A stretch of DNA of 64,000 nucleotides, from positions 62,001-126,000 of the forward strand of contig NZ_JAGO01000014.1 of the NCBI RefSeq assembly GCF_000526695.1, read 5' to 3'. Made by a program: the position numbers and the translations under genes. Positions 8,943-17,227 of the stretch are shown in pieces. The notes beneath the pieces are model-generated. The model was not told where the DNA came from. It saw nothing but the letters and a program-made list of their open reading frames with translations, and did not search any database. Source of the stretch: Carnimonas nigrificans ATCC BAA-78 (lineage in GTDB: Bacteria; Pseudomonadota; Gammaproteobacteria; Pseudomonadales; Halomonadaceae). The first letter of the stretch is position 1, and every line of letters begins with the position of its first letter.

Positions 8943-10481
8943 TCAGTCGATGCGTGGATGCTGCTCGACAAGCTCCTGGCGCTGGGAGGCCAGAGCGTCC
9001 ATCTGCTCGTCGATATCGTCGATCTGGCTTTCGATATCGTCGATCTGGCTTTCGATATCGTCGTGATGTTCAGCGAGCACTTCTCTCGCTTCTTCTTTAT
9101 TCAGCGCTGCTGGCGCAGATCCCATCAGCGGCTTACGTGCGCTTTCAGCCGTGATCAGAATCACCACCATACCGATAATCGCCGTGAGCATCGTGTAGTA
9201 GGCGGGCAGCATGTCATTGCCGAAGGTCTCGACCAGCCAGGTAGAGAGCAATGGTGTCGTTCCGCCGAACAGCGATCCGGAGACACTCAGCGTAACGGCG
9301 ATGGCACCATAGCGGATAGCGGCCGGGAACAGCGCTGGCATGGTGGCTGCCATGGAGGAGGTGAAGCAGGTCTGGAAAGCCCCCATAATCATCAGGCCAG
9401 CGAAGATGATGAGCAGGCTATCGGAGTGCATCATCGTGAAGGCAGGGATGGCAAAGATAAAGAAGCCCAGGCAGCCGGTAAAAATAACCGGACGGCGGCC
9501 AAAACGGTCGGTTGCCATGCCCATGAACGGCTGGATGACCAGCATGATTGCCATGACCGCAATCAGCAGCCACAAGCCGTGGCTTGCAGAGTGGCCGACT
9601 ACTGAAGAGAGGTAGGTAGGCATATAGGCCAGCACCATGTAGTTGGTTGCCATGTATACCAACCCCAGCCCTGTGCTGAGCAGCAGAGGACGCCAGTGGC
9701 CGGATACCATGGTGGTCAGCCCCTGATTGGAGGATTCCTGCTCTTCTTCTTTATCGTTCTCAAGCTGCTCGAATGCGGGAGTTTCATCCAGACGCATACG
9801 CACATAGAGACCGATCAGGCCGAGCGGCCCCGCCATGAAGAAGGGAATACGCCAGCCCCAGCTATACAGATCAGCTTCGCTGAGTAACTGCTGTACCAGC
9901 GTAGCGATCAGTGCCGCAGCGATGTAGCCGACGAAGGTACCGAACTCAAGCCAACTGGTCAGGAAGCCGCGCATACGGTCAGGCGCGTGTTCCGACAGGA
10001 AGGTCATTGCACCACCGTATTCACCGCCAGTCGAGAAGCCTTGTAGCAGGCGGAGGCACAGCAGCAGTATGGGCGCCCAGACACCGATGGTGTCATAGCT
10101 GGGTATCAGGCCGATACAGAACGAACTGGCTGACATCAGTATCATGGTGAAGGTCAGTACATTTTTGCGCCCGAGCTTGTCACCCAGCGGGCCTAGTACC
10201 AGAGCACCAATAGGGCGTGCCAGGAAGGCGGCGGTAAAGGCACCGAATGAGGCCATCATCTGGACGCCGGGGCTGCTGCCTGGGAAGAACACAACACCGA
10301 TGATAGAGGCGAGATAGGCGTAAACACCCATATCGAACCATTCCATCCCGTTACCCATCGCGGTGCCTAGGGCGGTGCGTTTCAGTGTTGATTTTTTGAC
10401 CAGTGTTACGTCACTAAGAGTGAGGGCGCGTCTCTTGCGTTTCTTTTTACTGCCGGGGGTATCTGTGGTCGTTGCTGCCAT
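8943..10481 (-). CDS. proP: ProP-type MFS osmolyte:proton symporter with C-terminal coiled coil
   Basis: Twelve-helix major facilitator of the metabolite:proton symporter subfamily, 512 residues. ProP of E. coli (500 residues) takes up proline and glycine betaine in response to osmotic upshift. Visible here are a basic N-terminal tail (KKKRKRRALT), GNGMEWFDMGVYAYLAS at helix 1, the signature GPLGDKLGRKNVL between helices 2 and 3, and RLLQGFSTGGEYGGA at helix 4. The last 45 residues form a charged heptad-repeat tail (EVLAEHHDDIESQIDDIESQ and on), which matches the osmosensory coiled coil of ProP. A strong terminator follows. The start ATG at 10479-10481 is preceded by GAGGATAA. Substrate is inferred from the family; other cluster members carry citrate or shikimate. 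Confidence 0.87.
   Translation of the reverse strand: MAATTTDTPGSKKKRKRRALTLSDVTLVKKSTLKRTALGTAMGNGMEWFDMGVYAYLASIIGVVFFPGSSPGVQMMASFGAFTAAFLARPIGALVLGPLGDKLGRKNVLTFTMILMSASSFCIGLIPSYDTIGVWAPILLLCLRLLQGFSTGGEYGGAMTFLSEHAPDRMRGFLTSWLEFGTFVGYIAAALIATLVQQLLSEADLYSWGWRIPFFMAGPLGLIGLYVRMRLDETPAFEQLENDKEEEQESSNQGLTTMVSGHWRPLLLSTGLGLVYMATNYMVLAYMPTYLSSVVGHSASHGLWLLIAVMAIMLVIQPFMGMATDRFGRRPVIFTGCLGFFIFAIPAFTMMHSDSLLIIFAGLMIMGAFQTCFTSSMAATMPALFPAAIRYGAIAVTLSVSGSLFGGTTPLLSTWLVETFGNDMLPAYYTMLTAIIGMVVILITAESARKPLMGSAPAALNKEEAREVLAEHHDDIESQIDDIESQIDDIDEQMDALASQRQELVEQHPRID
9011..9063. repeat. 21-bp tandem repeat encoding heptads in the ProP tail
   Basis: A 21-bp unit (CGATATCGTCGATCTGGCTT plus T on the plus strand) occurs exactly at 9011-9031 and 9032-9052 and half again at 9053-9063. 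Each unit encodes seven residues (DDIESQI) on the minus strand, so copy number changes would lengthen or shorten the coiled coil in whole heptads without breaking the frame. Confidence 0.9.
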
Positions 10482-11236
10482 GATTTATCCTCGGTTGAAT
10501 TTTTGTTCAATGTTCTTTGGCAACGGTACGTCTGAGCACACGACGCCGCACCATAAGGACTATTAATGCTAAGAGAAGCGACCATTATACCCTAGGTTTA
10601 TAAATAGCCAGTGGACGCCGCTCTATAGATAGCATGAATAGTGGGCTACTCGAGATTTGACAAGGTATTGTTTCTTTCTTTTTGGTGAGCGATGAAAAAC
10701 GGGTTGCTGACCGGCTGTGTGGGAGTGCTATCGGCAACTTGTATTAGATGATTAGGGGTACTCATGAAGCGGCCTGCGCCCTCCCGCCCCAGGAGAAAAA
10801 GAGCGCCTGTCACGGTGCTTTGCGAACATTTCCTTCCTCCTCGTAGGTGCTGTTCCTGCCGGAAAGGGGAGCGTCGCAGTTTTGTCAGGAAGGTTAAGCT
10901 CACGCCTCGGCGCGTTATTGATATTTGTCGTGCGCTTTAGCGCGTGTGGCTTCCGAGTGCAGGTTACCAGCAGAAATATTGCCGAGAAGTGTGTTGGGTA
11001 TTTTGCCGCCAAACAGGACGTTTTTAATATTTCTATAAGGAATTGTCGGCTAGCAGGTTTTGACGGTGCGATAACTATCCTGCGCTGGATGATAATGCCG
11101 AGTGAGACCGAATAAAGCACAAGCAGGATGCGGCCGCGCAGCAATAATGAGCCAGCGCTATGTATATTCGGAAGTAGTGTGTGAAGCGTTGAAGTCACTA
11201 ACCTGCACGTTTTGGTCACGTTGCAGAGACACACAC
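10482..11236. other. Non-coding interval upstream of the ProP-type transporter
   Basis: About 750 bases with no convincing gene. Short open frames exist on both strands (for example near 10646-10903 minus and 10882-11115 plus) but show no recognisable domain, no good ribosome site and no family-like composition. The part next to 10480 probably holds the promoter of the osmolyte transporter. I see no tRNA, riboswitch fold or repeat here. Confidence 0.5.
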
Positions 11237-11277
11237 AAAAACCGCCAGCAGCGATGGTCGCTAACTGGCGGTTTTTT
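11237..11277 (-). terminator. Terminator downstream of tRNA-Pro
   Basis: The arms AACCGCCAG and CTGGCGGTT (from about 11240 and 11265) enclose a second small hairpin (AGCGA/TCGCT). Both outer flanks carry A or T runs, so it could work in both directions; it lies 13 bases past the 3' end of tRNA-Pro on the minus strand. Confidence 0.8.
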
Positions 11278-11289
11278 AAAGCAATTTTT

Positions 11290-11366
11290 TGGTCGGAGTG
11301 ACAGGATTCGAACCTACGACCTCTGCCTCCCGAAGGCAGCGCTCTACCAAGCTGAGCTACACTCCG
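11290..11366 (-). tRNA. tRNA-Pro (anticodon CGG)
   Basis: On the minus strand the acceptor arm CGGAGTG (5') pairs with CACTCCG (3'), followed by discriminator A and an encoded CCA, giving 77 nucleotides. The D arm (AGCTCAGCTTGGTAGAGC), an anticodon stem CTGCC/GGCAG with loop TTCGGGA (anticodon CGG) and the T arm GGTTCGAATCC are all intact. The 5' C and discriminator A fit proline tRNA. CGG reads the CCG codon. The gene is followed by its own terminator and stands alone between the ProP-type transporter and ispB. No integrase or attachment repeat is seen beside it. Confidence 0.97.
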
Positions 11367-11456
11367 ATCTCCGCGTTGGCACACAAGGTGCTGCGGAAGT
11401 GGGGCGCATTATAAGTCTTCACGGTAGTTTTGCAAGCCCCTGCTGTTGCTGTGGCC

Positions 11457-12434
11457 TTAGGCGGTACGTTCGACGGCCTGGTCTGCCAGTAGCGTTAATG
11501 CGTCGCGAAATTCGCTTGGCGGCAGCAGTTCAAGGCAGGAATGAGCACGGTCGCGCATCTCCAGGGCCTTGTCGCGGGTGTATTCCAGCGCACCGGTGCG
11601 GTTGATGATCTCCTGTACCCGCTCCAAATGTTCCAGCCCACCTTCCTGTTCAATCACCTGGCGAATCAACGTGGCATCTTCCTGATTACCCACTTTCATT
11701 GCCTGAATCAGAGGCAGGGTAGGTTTGCCTTCGGCGAGGTCGTCGCCCACATTTTTGCCCATGGTCGAGGCATCGCCCTGATAGTCGAGCAAGTCATCGA
11801 CAAGCTGGAAGGCGAGGCCCAGATAGCGACCATAGAGCTGAAGCGCTTCGATCTGCTCAGCGCTGCCGCCCGCGAGCAGGGCACCAGTATGCGAAGCGGC
11901 CTCGAACAGCATTGCTGTCTTGCCCTGAATGGTGCGGAAGTAGTCGTCTTCATTGATGTCGGCATTGCCAATATTGGTCAACTGAAGTACTTCACCCTCG
12001 GCAATCGTGGCGGTGGCCGCCGACAGCACTCGCATGATCTCCATCGAGCCTACATCGACCATCATCTGGAACGAACGCGAGTAGAGAAAGTCACCTACCA
12101 GTACCGACGGCGCATTGCCCCATTCATCGTTGGCGGTTGCCATGCCACGTCGCATATGGGATTCATCCACCACGTCATCGTGCAATAGCGTGGAGGTGTG
12201 CATGAATTCAATCAGAGCCGCCAATAGCTGGTGCTTGTCGCCCTGGTAATCCAGCGCTCGCGCGGCCAGAAGCACCAGTAACGGACGCACGCGCTTGCCG
12301 CCGCTTTCAACAATGTAGTGGCCGATGGTTTCGACCAGCGGAACATCAGAGGCGAGGCGTTCAGTGATGGTGCGGTTTACCGCAGCAAAGTCTTCCGCTA
12401 CAGGAGCATGGGTCTTGGAGGCGCTGAGTGACAT
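11457..12434 (-). CDS. ispB: Octaprenyl diphosphate synthase IspB
   Basis: Elongates farnesyl diphosphate with isopentenyl units to make the polyprenyl side chain of ubiquinone and menaquinone. Both aspartate-rich metal sites are visible: LLHDDVVDESHMRRG and FQLVDDLLDYQGD. The product from the ATG at 12432-12434 is 325 residues, close to E. coli IspB (323). An upstream in-frame ATG at 12536 would add a 34-residue arginine/proline-rich piece not typical of the family. No clear Shine-Dalgarno sequence precedes either start. It is divergent from rplU-rpmA, the usual arrangement in gammaproteobacteria. The exact chain length (C40 or C45) cannot be read from sequence. Confidence 0.95.
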   Translation of the reverse strand: MSLSASKTHAPVAEDFAAVNRTITERLASDVPLVETIGHYIVESGGKRVRPLLVLLAARALDYQGDKHQLLAALIEFMHTSTLLHDDVVDESHMRRGMATANDEWGNAPSVLVGDFLYSRSFQMMVDVGSMEIMRVLSAATATIAEGEVLQLTNIGNADINEDDYFRTIQGKTAMLFEAASHTGALLAGGSAEQIEALQLYGRYLGLAFQLVDDLLDYQGDASTMGKNVGDDLAEGKPTLPLIQAMKVGNQEDATLIRQVIEQEGGLEHLERVQEIINRTGALEYTRDKALEMRDRAHSCLELLPPSEFRDALTLLADQAVERTA

Positions 12435-12785
12435 GTTAGGCGAGTCTTTGTTGAATACAGGCAGTCGTTGCGCCAAGCGCGCAGTCAGCGATGGCGAGCG
12501 TATGGGTAAAGTGAAAGCGCCGGGCCGGGCCGACATGCCACCCCAGCGTGTGGGGCAGCCATGCTGATAATGCCACTGGTGCGCAGGAACTTAAAGCTGA
12601 CGGCGCTAATGGCGCGATTTATCGGTGGTAGAGAATGGGGAATATAGCGCTGCGTCATCTCCTTCCCTAAAGTAGTGCGTCTTCTGCAAGCCTTGTCTAT
12701 GTGGCTTTCTTGCCCCTGGAAGAGAGACGTAATGCAGTGAAATCAACCACTTGGTTAGAGAGCGCAGACAAAGCCGTTTGCAGGA

Positions 12786-12814
12786 TTGTGTTTCTTCGGC
12801 AGTGTCGTTAAAAT
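12786..12814 (+). promoter_or_regulatory. Candidate sigma-70 promoter of rplU-rpmA
   Basis: TTGTGT at 12786-12791 and TAAAAT at 12809-12814 are separated by 17 bases. The site lies about 110 bases before the rplU start in the ispB/rplU divergent gap. It was assigned by eye from consensus. Confidence 0.6.
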
Positions 12815-12922
12815 AGTGCGCCCTAAAACTCGTCGTGCTCCCTGTTAGATGGTGCCAAGAGGGGTGCCACTCGACGCAGGTTACCCAAGCAGCGAATCAA
12901 GATGAGTCCTCTGGAGAATCCC

Positions 12923-13234
12923 ATGACATATGCAGTAATCAAAAGCGGTGGCAAGCAGTACCGCGTAGAAGAAGGCCAGAGCATCAAGCTTGAGAAGCTT
13001 GAAGTTGCGACTGGTGACAGCATTGATTTCGATCAGGTGCTGCTAGTTGGCGGCGATGAAGTCAAAATCGGCGCGCCGCTGGTAGAAGGTGCCAAGGTAA
13101 CTGCTGAGGTGGTTTCCCATGGCCGCGGCAAGAAAGTGAACATCATCAAGTTCCGTCGCCGCAAGCATCACATGAAGCGTCAGGGCCACCGTCAGTGGTT
13201 TACTGAAGTGAAAATTACCGGAATTACCGCGTAA
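12923..13234 (+). CDS. rplU: 50S ribosomal protein L21
   Basis: Primary 23S rRNA-binding protein of the large subunit. The chosen ATG at 12923 gives [20 protein letters not shown], the standard N-terminus, with a CTGGAG ribosome site 7 bases upstream; the ATG seven codons earlier would add residues absent from the family. The conserved [21 protein letters not shown] block is present near residue 75. The length of 103 residues matches E. coli L21. It is the first gene of an operon with rpmA, 31 bases downstream. Confidence 0.98.
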   Translation: MTYAVIKSGGKQYRVEEGQSIKLEKLEVATGDSIDFDQVLLVGGDEVKIGAPLVEGAKVTAEVVSHGRGKKVNIIKFRRRKHHMKRQGHRQWFTEVKITGITA

Positions 13235-13265
13235 GCGCGTTTTCCCCAGCTACGAGGATTTAGCA

Positions 13266-13523
13266 ATGGCTCATAAAAAGGCAGCCGGTAGTTCGCGTAA
13301 CGGTCGCGATTCCCAGTCCAAACGCCTCGGCGTCAAACTCTTCGGTGGCCAGGCAGCTATCGCGGGTAACATCATCGTTCGTCAGCGCGGCACCAAGTTC
13401 CACGCTGGTACTGGCGTAGGTGTTGGCAAGGATTACACCCTTTTCGCGCTGACCGACGGTCACGTGAAATTTGAAACCAAAGGCCCGAAACAGCGTAAAT
13501 TCGTAAGCGTTGTTCCTGCCTAA
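13266..13523 (+). CDS. rpmA: 50S ribosomal protein L27
   Basis: Large-subunit protein whose N-terminal tail reaches the peptidyl transferase centre. The 85-residue product starts [24 protein letters not shown], as in proteobacteria that need no N-terminal processing, and contains the conserved [15 protein letters not shown] segment. An AGGATTTAGCA ribosome site precedes the ATG. It is co-transcribed with rplU and followed by a strong terminator, separating it from obgE. Confidence 0.98.
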   Translation: MAHKKAAGSSRNGRDSQSKRLGVKLFGGQAAIAGNIIVRQRGTKFHAGTGVGVGKDYTLFALTDGHVKFETKGPKQRKFVSVVPA

Positions 13524-13582
13524 GGCATTCTTCGCGTGAAGTAACAGTGCGCGAGCAAGAGTCGTGTTATGCGACTTGCCTT

Positions 13583-13614
13583 AAAAAGCCCCGCCCTTGT
13601 TGCGGGGCTTTTTT
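13583..13614 (+). terminator. Intrinsic terminator after rpmA
   Basis: A 9-bp stem AAGCCCCGC/GCGGGGCTT (13586-13594 with 13602-13610) is followed by a T run to 13614. Confidence 0.92.
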
Positions 13615-13794
13615 GTCTGTTTGCATTCATTGTCGAGCAGGCCAGAATTTATTGATGGCAGCACATGCTGCCATATTGCTTATCAACGGCAGTAGATACG
13701 GTATCTGGATCGCAGCGCCTTTAGGCATGCGGTAATCGCTGGGAAGTGTCTCGTCGTTTACAGGATTAGCCCTATTGGTGGGGCAGGAGAAATC

Positions 13795-14982
13795 ATGCAA
13801 TTTGTCGATGAGGCGGCGATTACCGTCGAAGCAGGCAAGGGTGGCAACGGCTGCTTGAGCTTCCGTCGTGAAAAGTTTATCCCTAAGGGCGGGCCTGATG
13901 GCGGCGATGGCGGTCACGGTGGCAGCGTCTATCTGGTAGGGGATGAAGCGCTGAATACGTTGGTGGACTTCAAGTTCCAGCGTTTCTACAAGGCGGAAAA
14001 TGGTCGCCCGGGGCAAGGCAGCCAAATGAGCGGTCGCAAGGGCGAGGATCTCTACGTCAAGGTGCCCGTGGGGACCACGGTGATTGATGTTGAAACGCTG
14101 GAGGTTATCGGCGACGTTACCGAACATGAGCAGCAGCTCAAGGTGGCGCAGGGCGGCTATCGTGGTCTCGGCAATATTCATTTCAAATCCTCCACCAATC
14201 GTGCCCCGCGCCGTACCACGCCTGGTACTGAAGGCGAGCGCCGCGAGCTGCGTCTGGAGATGAAGGTGATGGCCGATGTGGGGCTGCTTGGCATGCCCAA
14301 TGCCGGCAAATCGACGCTGATTCGTTCGGTATCCGCAGCACGTCCCAAGGTGGCCGATTACCCCTTCACTACTCTGGTGCCCAATCTGGGGGTAGTCAAA
14401 ATCGGCTCCCATGAGCATTTTGTGATTGCCGATGTGCCGGGCTTGATCGAAGGTGCTTCGGAAGGTGCCGGGCTTGGCCTGCGTTTCCTCAAGCATCTGT
14501 CGCGTACCTGTCTGCTCTTTCATGTAGTCGATGTCGCGCCAATTGATGAAAGCGACCCCGTGGCAGCCGTGACGACCATCAGTGAAGAGCTGGCAGGATT
14601 CTCCCCTGCGCTGGCGTCGCTGCCGCGCTGGCTGGTGATTAACAAGCTCGATCTGCTGCCCAGGGAAGAACAGGAAGAGCGTGTTGCCGATATTGTGCAG
14701 CGTCTTGGCTGGGAAGGGCCGGTCTATCGCATCTCTGCCGCGAGTGGCGACGGTACCGATGCTCTGGTGCAGGCGGCCCATCGCTGGATCGTTGAGCAGC
14801 GCGAAGAAGTTGCTGAAAACGAAGAAGCCGCCGAACGTGAGCGTGAGCGTATCGAAGCGTTGGAGCAGGAAGCCGTGGCACGTACCGAAGAGCGACTGGC
14901 TGGGCGTCGGCGCAAAAAGAAAGAGGATGATGATGACTGGAACGACGATGATTACGATGTAGACGTCGAATACGCTCCCTGA
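13795..14982 (+). CDS. obgE: GTPase ObgE/CgtA
   Basis: Essential GTPase acting in 50S ribosome assembly and stringent/cell-cycle control. The 395-residue product has the glycine-rich Obg fold (about residues 1-158; [16 protein letters not shown]), then the G domain with P-loop GMPNAGKST, switch region [20 protein letters not shown] and NKLD. It ends in an acidic tail ([19 protein letters not shown]), as in other gammaproteobacterial Obg proteins. The ATG at 13795 follows a GGCAGGAG site. It lies between the rpmA terminator and proB, the usual order. A 284-base gap with two DnaA boxes separates it from proB. Confidence 0.97.
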   Translation: MQFVDEAAITVEAGKGGNGCLSFRREKFIPKGGPDGGDGGHGGSVYLVGDEALNTLVDFKFQRFYKAENGRPGQGSQMSGRKGEDLYVKVPVGTTVIDVETLEVIGDVTEHEQQLKVAQGGYRGLGNIHFKSSTNRAPRRTTPGTEGERRELRLEMKVMADVGLLGMPNAGKSTLIRSVSAARPKVADYPFTTLVPNLGVVKIGSHEHFVIADVPGLIEGASEGAGLGLRFLKHLSRTCLLFHVVDVAPIDESDPVAAVTTISEELAGFSPALASLPRWLVINKLDLLPREEQEERVADIVQRLGWEGPVYRISAASGDGTDALVQAAHRWIVEQREEVAENEEAAERERERIEALEQEAVARTEERLAGRRRKKKEDDDDWNDDDYDVDVEYAP

Positions 14983-14998
14983 TCGTCTGATTTTCAGG

Positions 14999-15076
14999 TT
15001 ATCCACAACGGGGTGGCGCTGGGTGAGAGGCACAATGCGTGCTGACGCCGGGCGCTGCCCCGTTCTCTTATCCACA
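14999..15076 (+). promoter_or_regulatory. Two perfect DnaA boxes between obgE and proB
   Basis: TTATCCACA occurs at 14999-15007 and 15068-15076 in the same orientation, starting 69 bases apart. A weaker opposite-strand match (TGTGGGTGA, two mismatches) lies near 15170. Only about 0.5 copies of a given 9-mer are expected on both strands of 64 kb, so a pair is notable. Whether DnaA binds here is untested. There is no AT-rich unwinding region or dnaA/dnaN/gidA gene beside it, so it is not a chromosomal origin. Confidence 0.55.
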
Positions 15077-15266
15077 CCCGGTTGGCGATAGAGAAGAAGA
15101 ATGACTGACGCAGTGACCGTTGCCGAAAATCAGGGTTGGTGTCATTGTAATGTTTTGTCGAATAGTCGGCTGTGGGTGATACCGATCCGCTCGGCGGGGC
15201 GTTTGTCGAGTGTTGCAGGCTGGTATTGGTCACGGGATGTGTCACGTCATAAGAGGTAAATAACGG

Positions 15267-16400
15267 ATGGCTCGTCAGGTACTTGAGCGCGCCGATCTTG
15301 CGAATGTGAAGTGCGTTGTCGTCAAGATTGGGAGTGCGTTACTCACCAACGATGGTCGCGGTCTGAATCGCGAGGGGATTGCGCAGTGGGTAGAGCAGTT
15401 AGTGGAGCTGCGGCGTCGTGGCATTCTCCCCGTGGTCGTTTCGTCGGGCGCTGTTGCGGAAGGCATGACACGGTTGGGATGGCGGGAACGTCCCACGGAA
15501 CTCGATCACTTGCAGGCGGCAGCAGCGGTAGGGCAGTCAGGGCTGGTGCAGTGCTGGGAAGATCATTTCGCCAGCCACGGCGTGCTAAGCGCCCAGATTC
15601 TTCTGACCCATGATGATTTGGCGGACCGTCGGCGCTATCTGAATGCCCAGGCGAGATTAAAAACCCTGATTGGGCTGGGTGTGGTGCCCGTTATCAATGA
15701 GAACGACACCGTTGCCAATGATGAGATCAACTTTGGGGATAACGACACCTTGGGCGCGCTGGTCACCAATCTGGTCGAAGCCGAAGTGCTGGTGCTGCTG
15801 ACTGACCAGGAAGGGCTTTTTGACGATAATCCTCGGGAAAATCCTGATGCGAAGCTGATTCCTGAAGCTGACGCCGGTGATAGAACACTGGATGCGATGG
15901 CCGGAGATGGTGGTGCGCTGGGGCGTGGTGGCATGGCCACCAAGGTCAAGGCTTCTCGCGTAGCCGCGCGCTCAGGGGCTGTCACAGTGATCGCCAGTGG
16001 CCGCCAGCCCAACGTAGTGCTGCGCGTTATTGATGGCGAAATGCTGGGCACCTTGCTGAAGCCGGAAGGTGGCGGCGTGACCGCACGCAAGCGCTGGCTG
16101 CTGGGGCAGGTCAAGGTGCGTGGCACGCTGGTGCTGGACGATGGTGCCGTGGCGCGTCTGCGTGATGAAGGGTCGAGTCTGCTGCCGGTAGGCGTCAAGC
16201 AGGTGGCCGGCGACTTCAATCGTGGCGATATCGTGCTATGTGTGAACGGGCAGGGTGACGCGGTAGCGAAAGGAATCACCAACTATGGGTCGCAGGACAC
16301 CAAGCGTATTCTTGGCATGCCTAGCCGCGCTATCGAACCTATTCTGGGCTTCTGTCACTCTCCCGATCTGATCCATCGCGACAATCTGGTCATGGTATGA
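15267..16400 (+). CDS. proB: Glutamate 5-kinase ProB
   Basis: Catalyses the first step of proline synthesis, phosphorylating glutamate with ATP. The N-terminal amino-acid kinase domain shows [25 protein letters not shown] and the glutamate-binding [33 protein letters not shown] forms the nucleotide end. A C-terminal PUA domain follows from about residue 280. The length of 377 is close to E. coli ProB (367). The start ATG is preceded by AAGAGG. proA is not adjacent, common outside enterobacteria. Proline is also an osmolyte, so it may act alongside the ProP-type transporter, though nothing here shows shared control. Confidence 0.97.
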   Translation: MARQVLERADLANVKCVVVKIGSALLTNDGRGLNREGIAQWVEQLVELRRRGILPVVVSSGAVAEGMTRLGWRERPTELDHLQAAAAVGQSGLVQCWEDHFASHGVLSAQILLTHDDLADRRRYLNAQARLKTLIGLGVVPVINENDTVANDEINFGDNDTLGALVTNLVEAEVLVLLTDQEGLFDDNPRENPDAKLIPEADAGDRTLDAMAGDGGALGRGGMATKVKASRVAARSGAVTVIASGRQPNVVLRVIDGEMLGTLLKPEGGGVTARKRWLLGQVKVRGTLVLDDGAVARLRDEGSSLLPVGVKQVAGDFNRGDIVLCVNGQGDAVAKGITNYGSQDTKRILGMPSRAIEPILGFCHSPDLIHRDNLVMV

Positions 16401-16454
16401 CGACTCAGCAACCTCTCTTTTAGCGTATGCTGCTGCCAACTATTACTCCTTGTG

Positions 16455-16483
16455 TTGGCATTGTTGGTCATCGCTGATAGAAT
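16455..16483 (+). promoter_or_regulatory. Candidate sigma-70 promoter of rpsT
   Basis: TTGGCA at 16455-16460 and TAGAAT at 16478-16483 with a 17-base spacer. It would give a leader of about 210 bases before rpsT, long enough for translational feedback, but no specific S20 site can be named. Confidence 0.55.
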
Positions 16484-16700
16484 GCTGCATCCTCTCAGAC
16501 ATGGCCCGTGCGATTGCAGGTGCGTTGTCGCGTGTTTCAGGTGCTTGCGGTGGTTTTTACCGCGGCGCGACTGTTAACCCGACCGCCTGAAGTCGCTGCT
16601 CATCCCGGGCGCACCCCCTCTTATGGCGAGAGCGGTCAGCGTCGGGTGGCATTGAACATACATTTATCTTTTTACTGTCGATATTCCGAGGGAGTAGACG

Positions 16701-16967
16701 GTGGCGAATTCCAAGCAAGCCCGCAAGCGCGCACGTCAGAACGAAAAACGTCGTGTACTGAAATCCAGTCAGCGCTCCATGGTACGTACCTACGTAAAAC
16801 GCGTTCTTAAAGCAATCAAAAGCGGTGATCACGCAGCAGCGACCGCCGAGTTCAAACAGGCTCAGCCGGTTATCGACCGCATCGCTGACAAGGACGTTAT
16901 CGCCAAGAAAAAGGCTGCTCGTATCAAGAGCCGTCTTAACGCGCGAATTAAAAGCCTGGCTGCCTAA
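16701..16967 (+). CDS. rpsT: 30S ribosomal protein S20
   Basis: Binds 16S rRNA early in small-subunit assembly. The 88-residue basic helical protein begins with VANSKQARKRARQNEKRR-type sequence and has the conserved RSMVRTYVKRVLKAI and KNAAARIKSRL-like regions. The start is a GTG (16701) with a GGGAG site; E. coli rpsT also uses a non-ATG start (TTG), which limits its translation. It is a single-gene unit with its own candidate promoter and terminator, upstream of murJ. Confidence 0.97.
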   Translation: MANSKQARKRARQNEKRRVLKSSQRSMVRTYVKRVLKAIKSGDHAAATAEFKQAQPVIDRIADKDVIAKKKAARIKSRLNARIKSLAA

Positions 16968-16986
16968 GCCGGTCAGGTGCTGTACT

Positions 16987-17012
16987 AAAAACCGGCTTCG
17001 GCCGGTTTTTTT
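16987..17012 (+). terminator. Intrinsic terminator after rpsT
   Basis: AAACCGGC (16989-16996) pairs with GCCGGTTT (17001-17008) around a TTCG tetraloop, followed by a T run. Confidence 0.93.
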
Positions 17013-17227
17013 ATGGCTGTAAGGAACGCAAGGCAAGGCAGTACATCGTGCATATTTCATGCAATTAATTGATGTCACGTAAAAAGTCTGTACCCGCTTG
17101 CCGCGTGAAGGCAGTCTGCACGCTGCTTATCGCCATTCATGGTGTGTTCCAAACGCTGTTAGCGCCTGGATGTAGTGACATAAGCGTAACGTTCTGTCTT
17201 GATGAATAGCCAATAAAGGAGCCGCGG

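Noticed and set aside
10752-11384. A 210-codon minus-strand frame
   Set aside because: It runs straight through tRNA-Pro and its terminator and has no recognisable sequence.
13627-15075. A 482-codon open frame antisense to obgE
   Set aside because: obgE is certain on the other strand; the antisense frame is a codon-bias shadow without a family match.
14999-15266. Replication origin between obgE and proB
   Set aside because: Two DnaA boxes alone are too few; there is no AT-rich unwinding element and no origin-linked gene.
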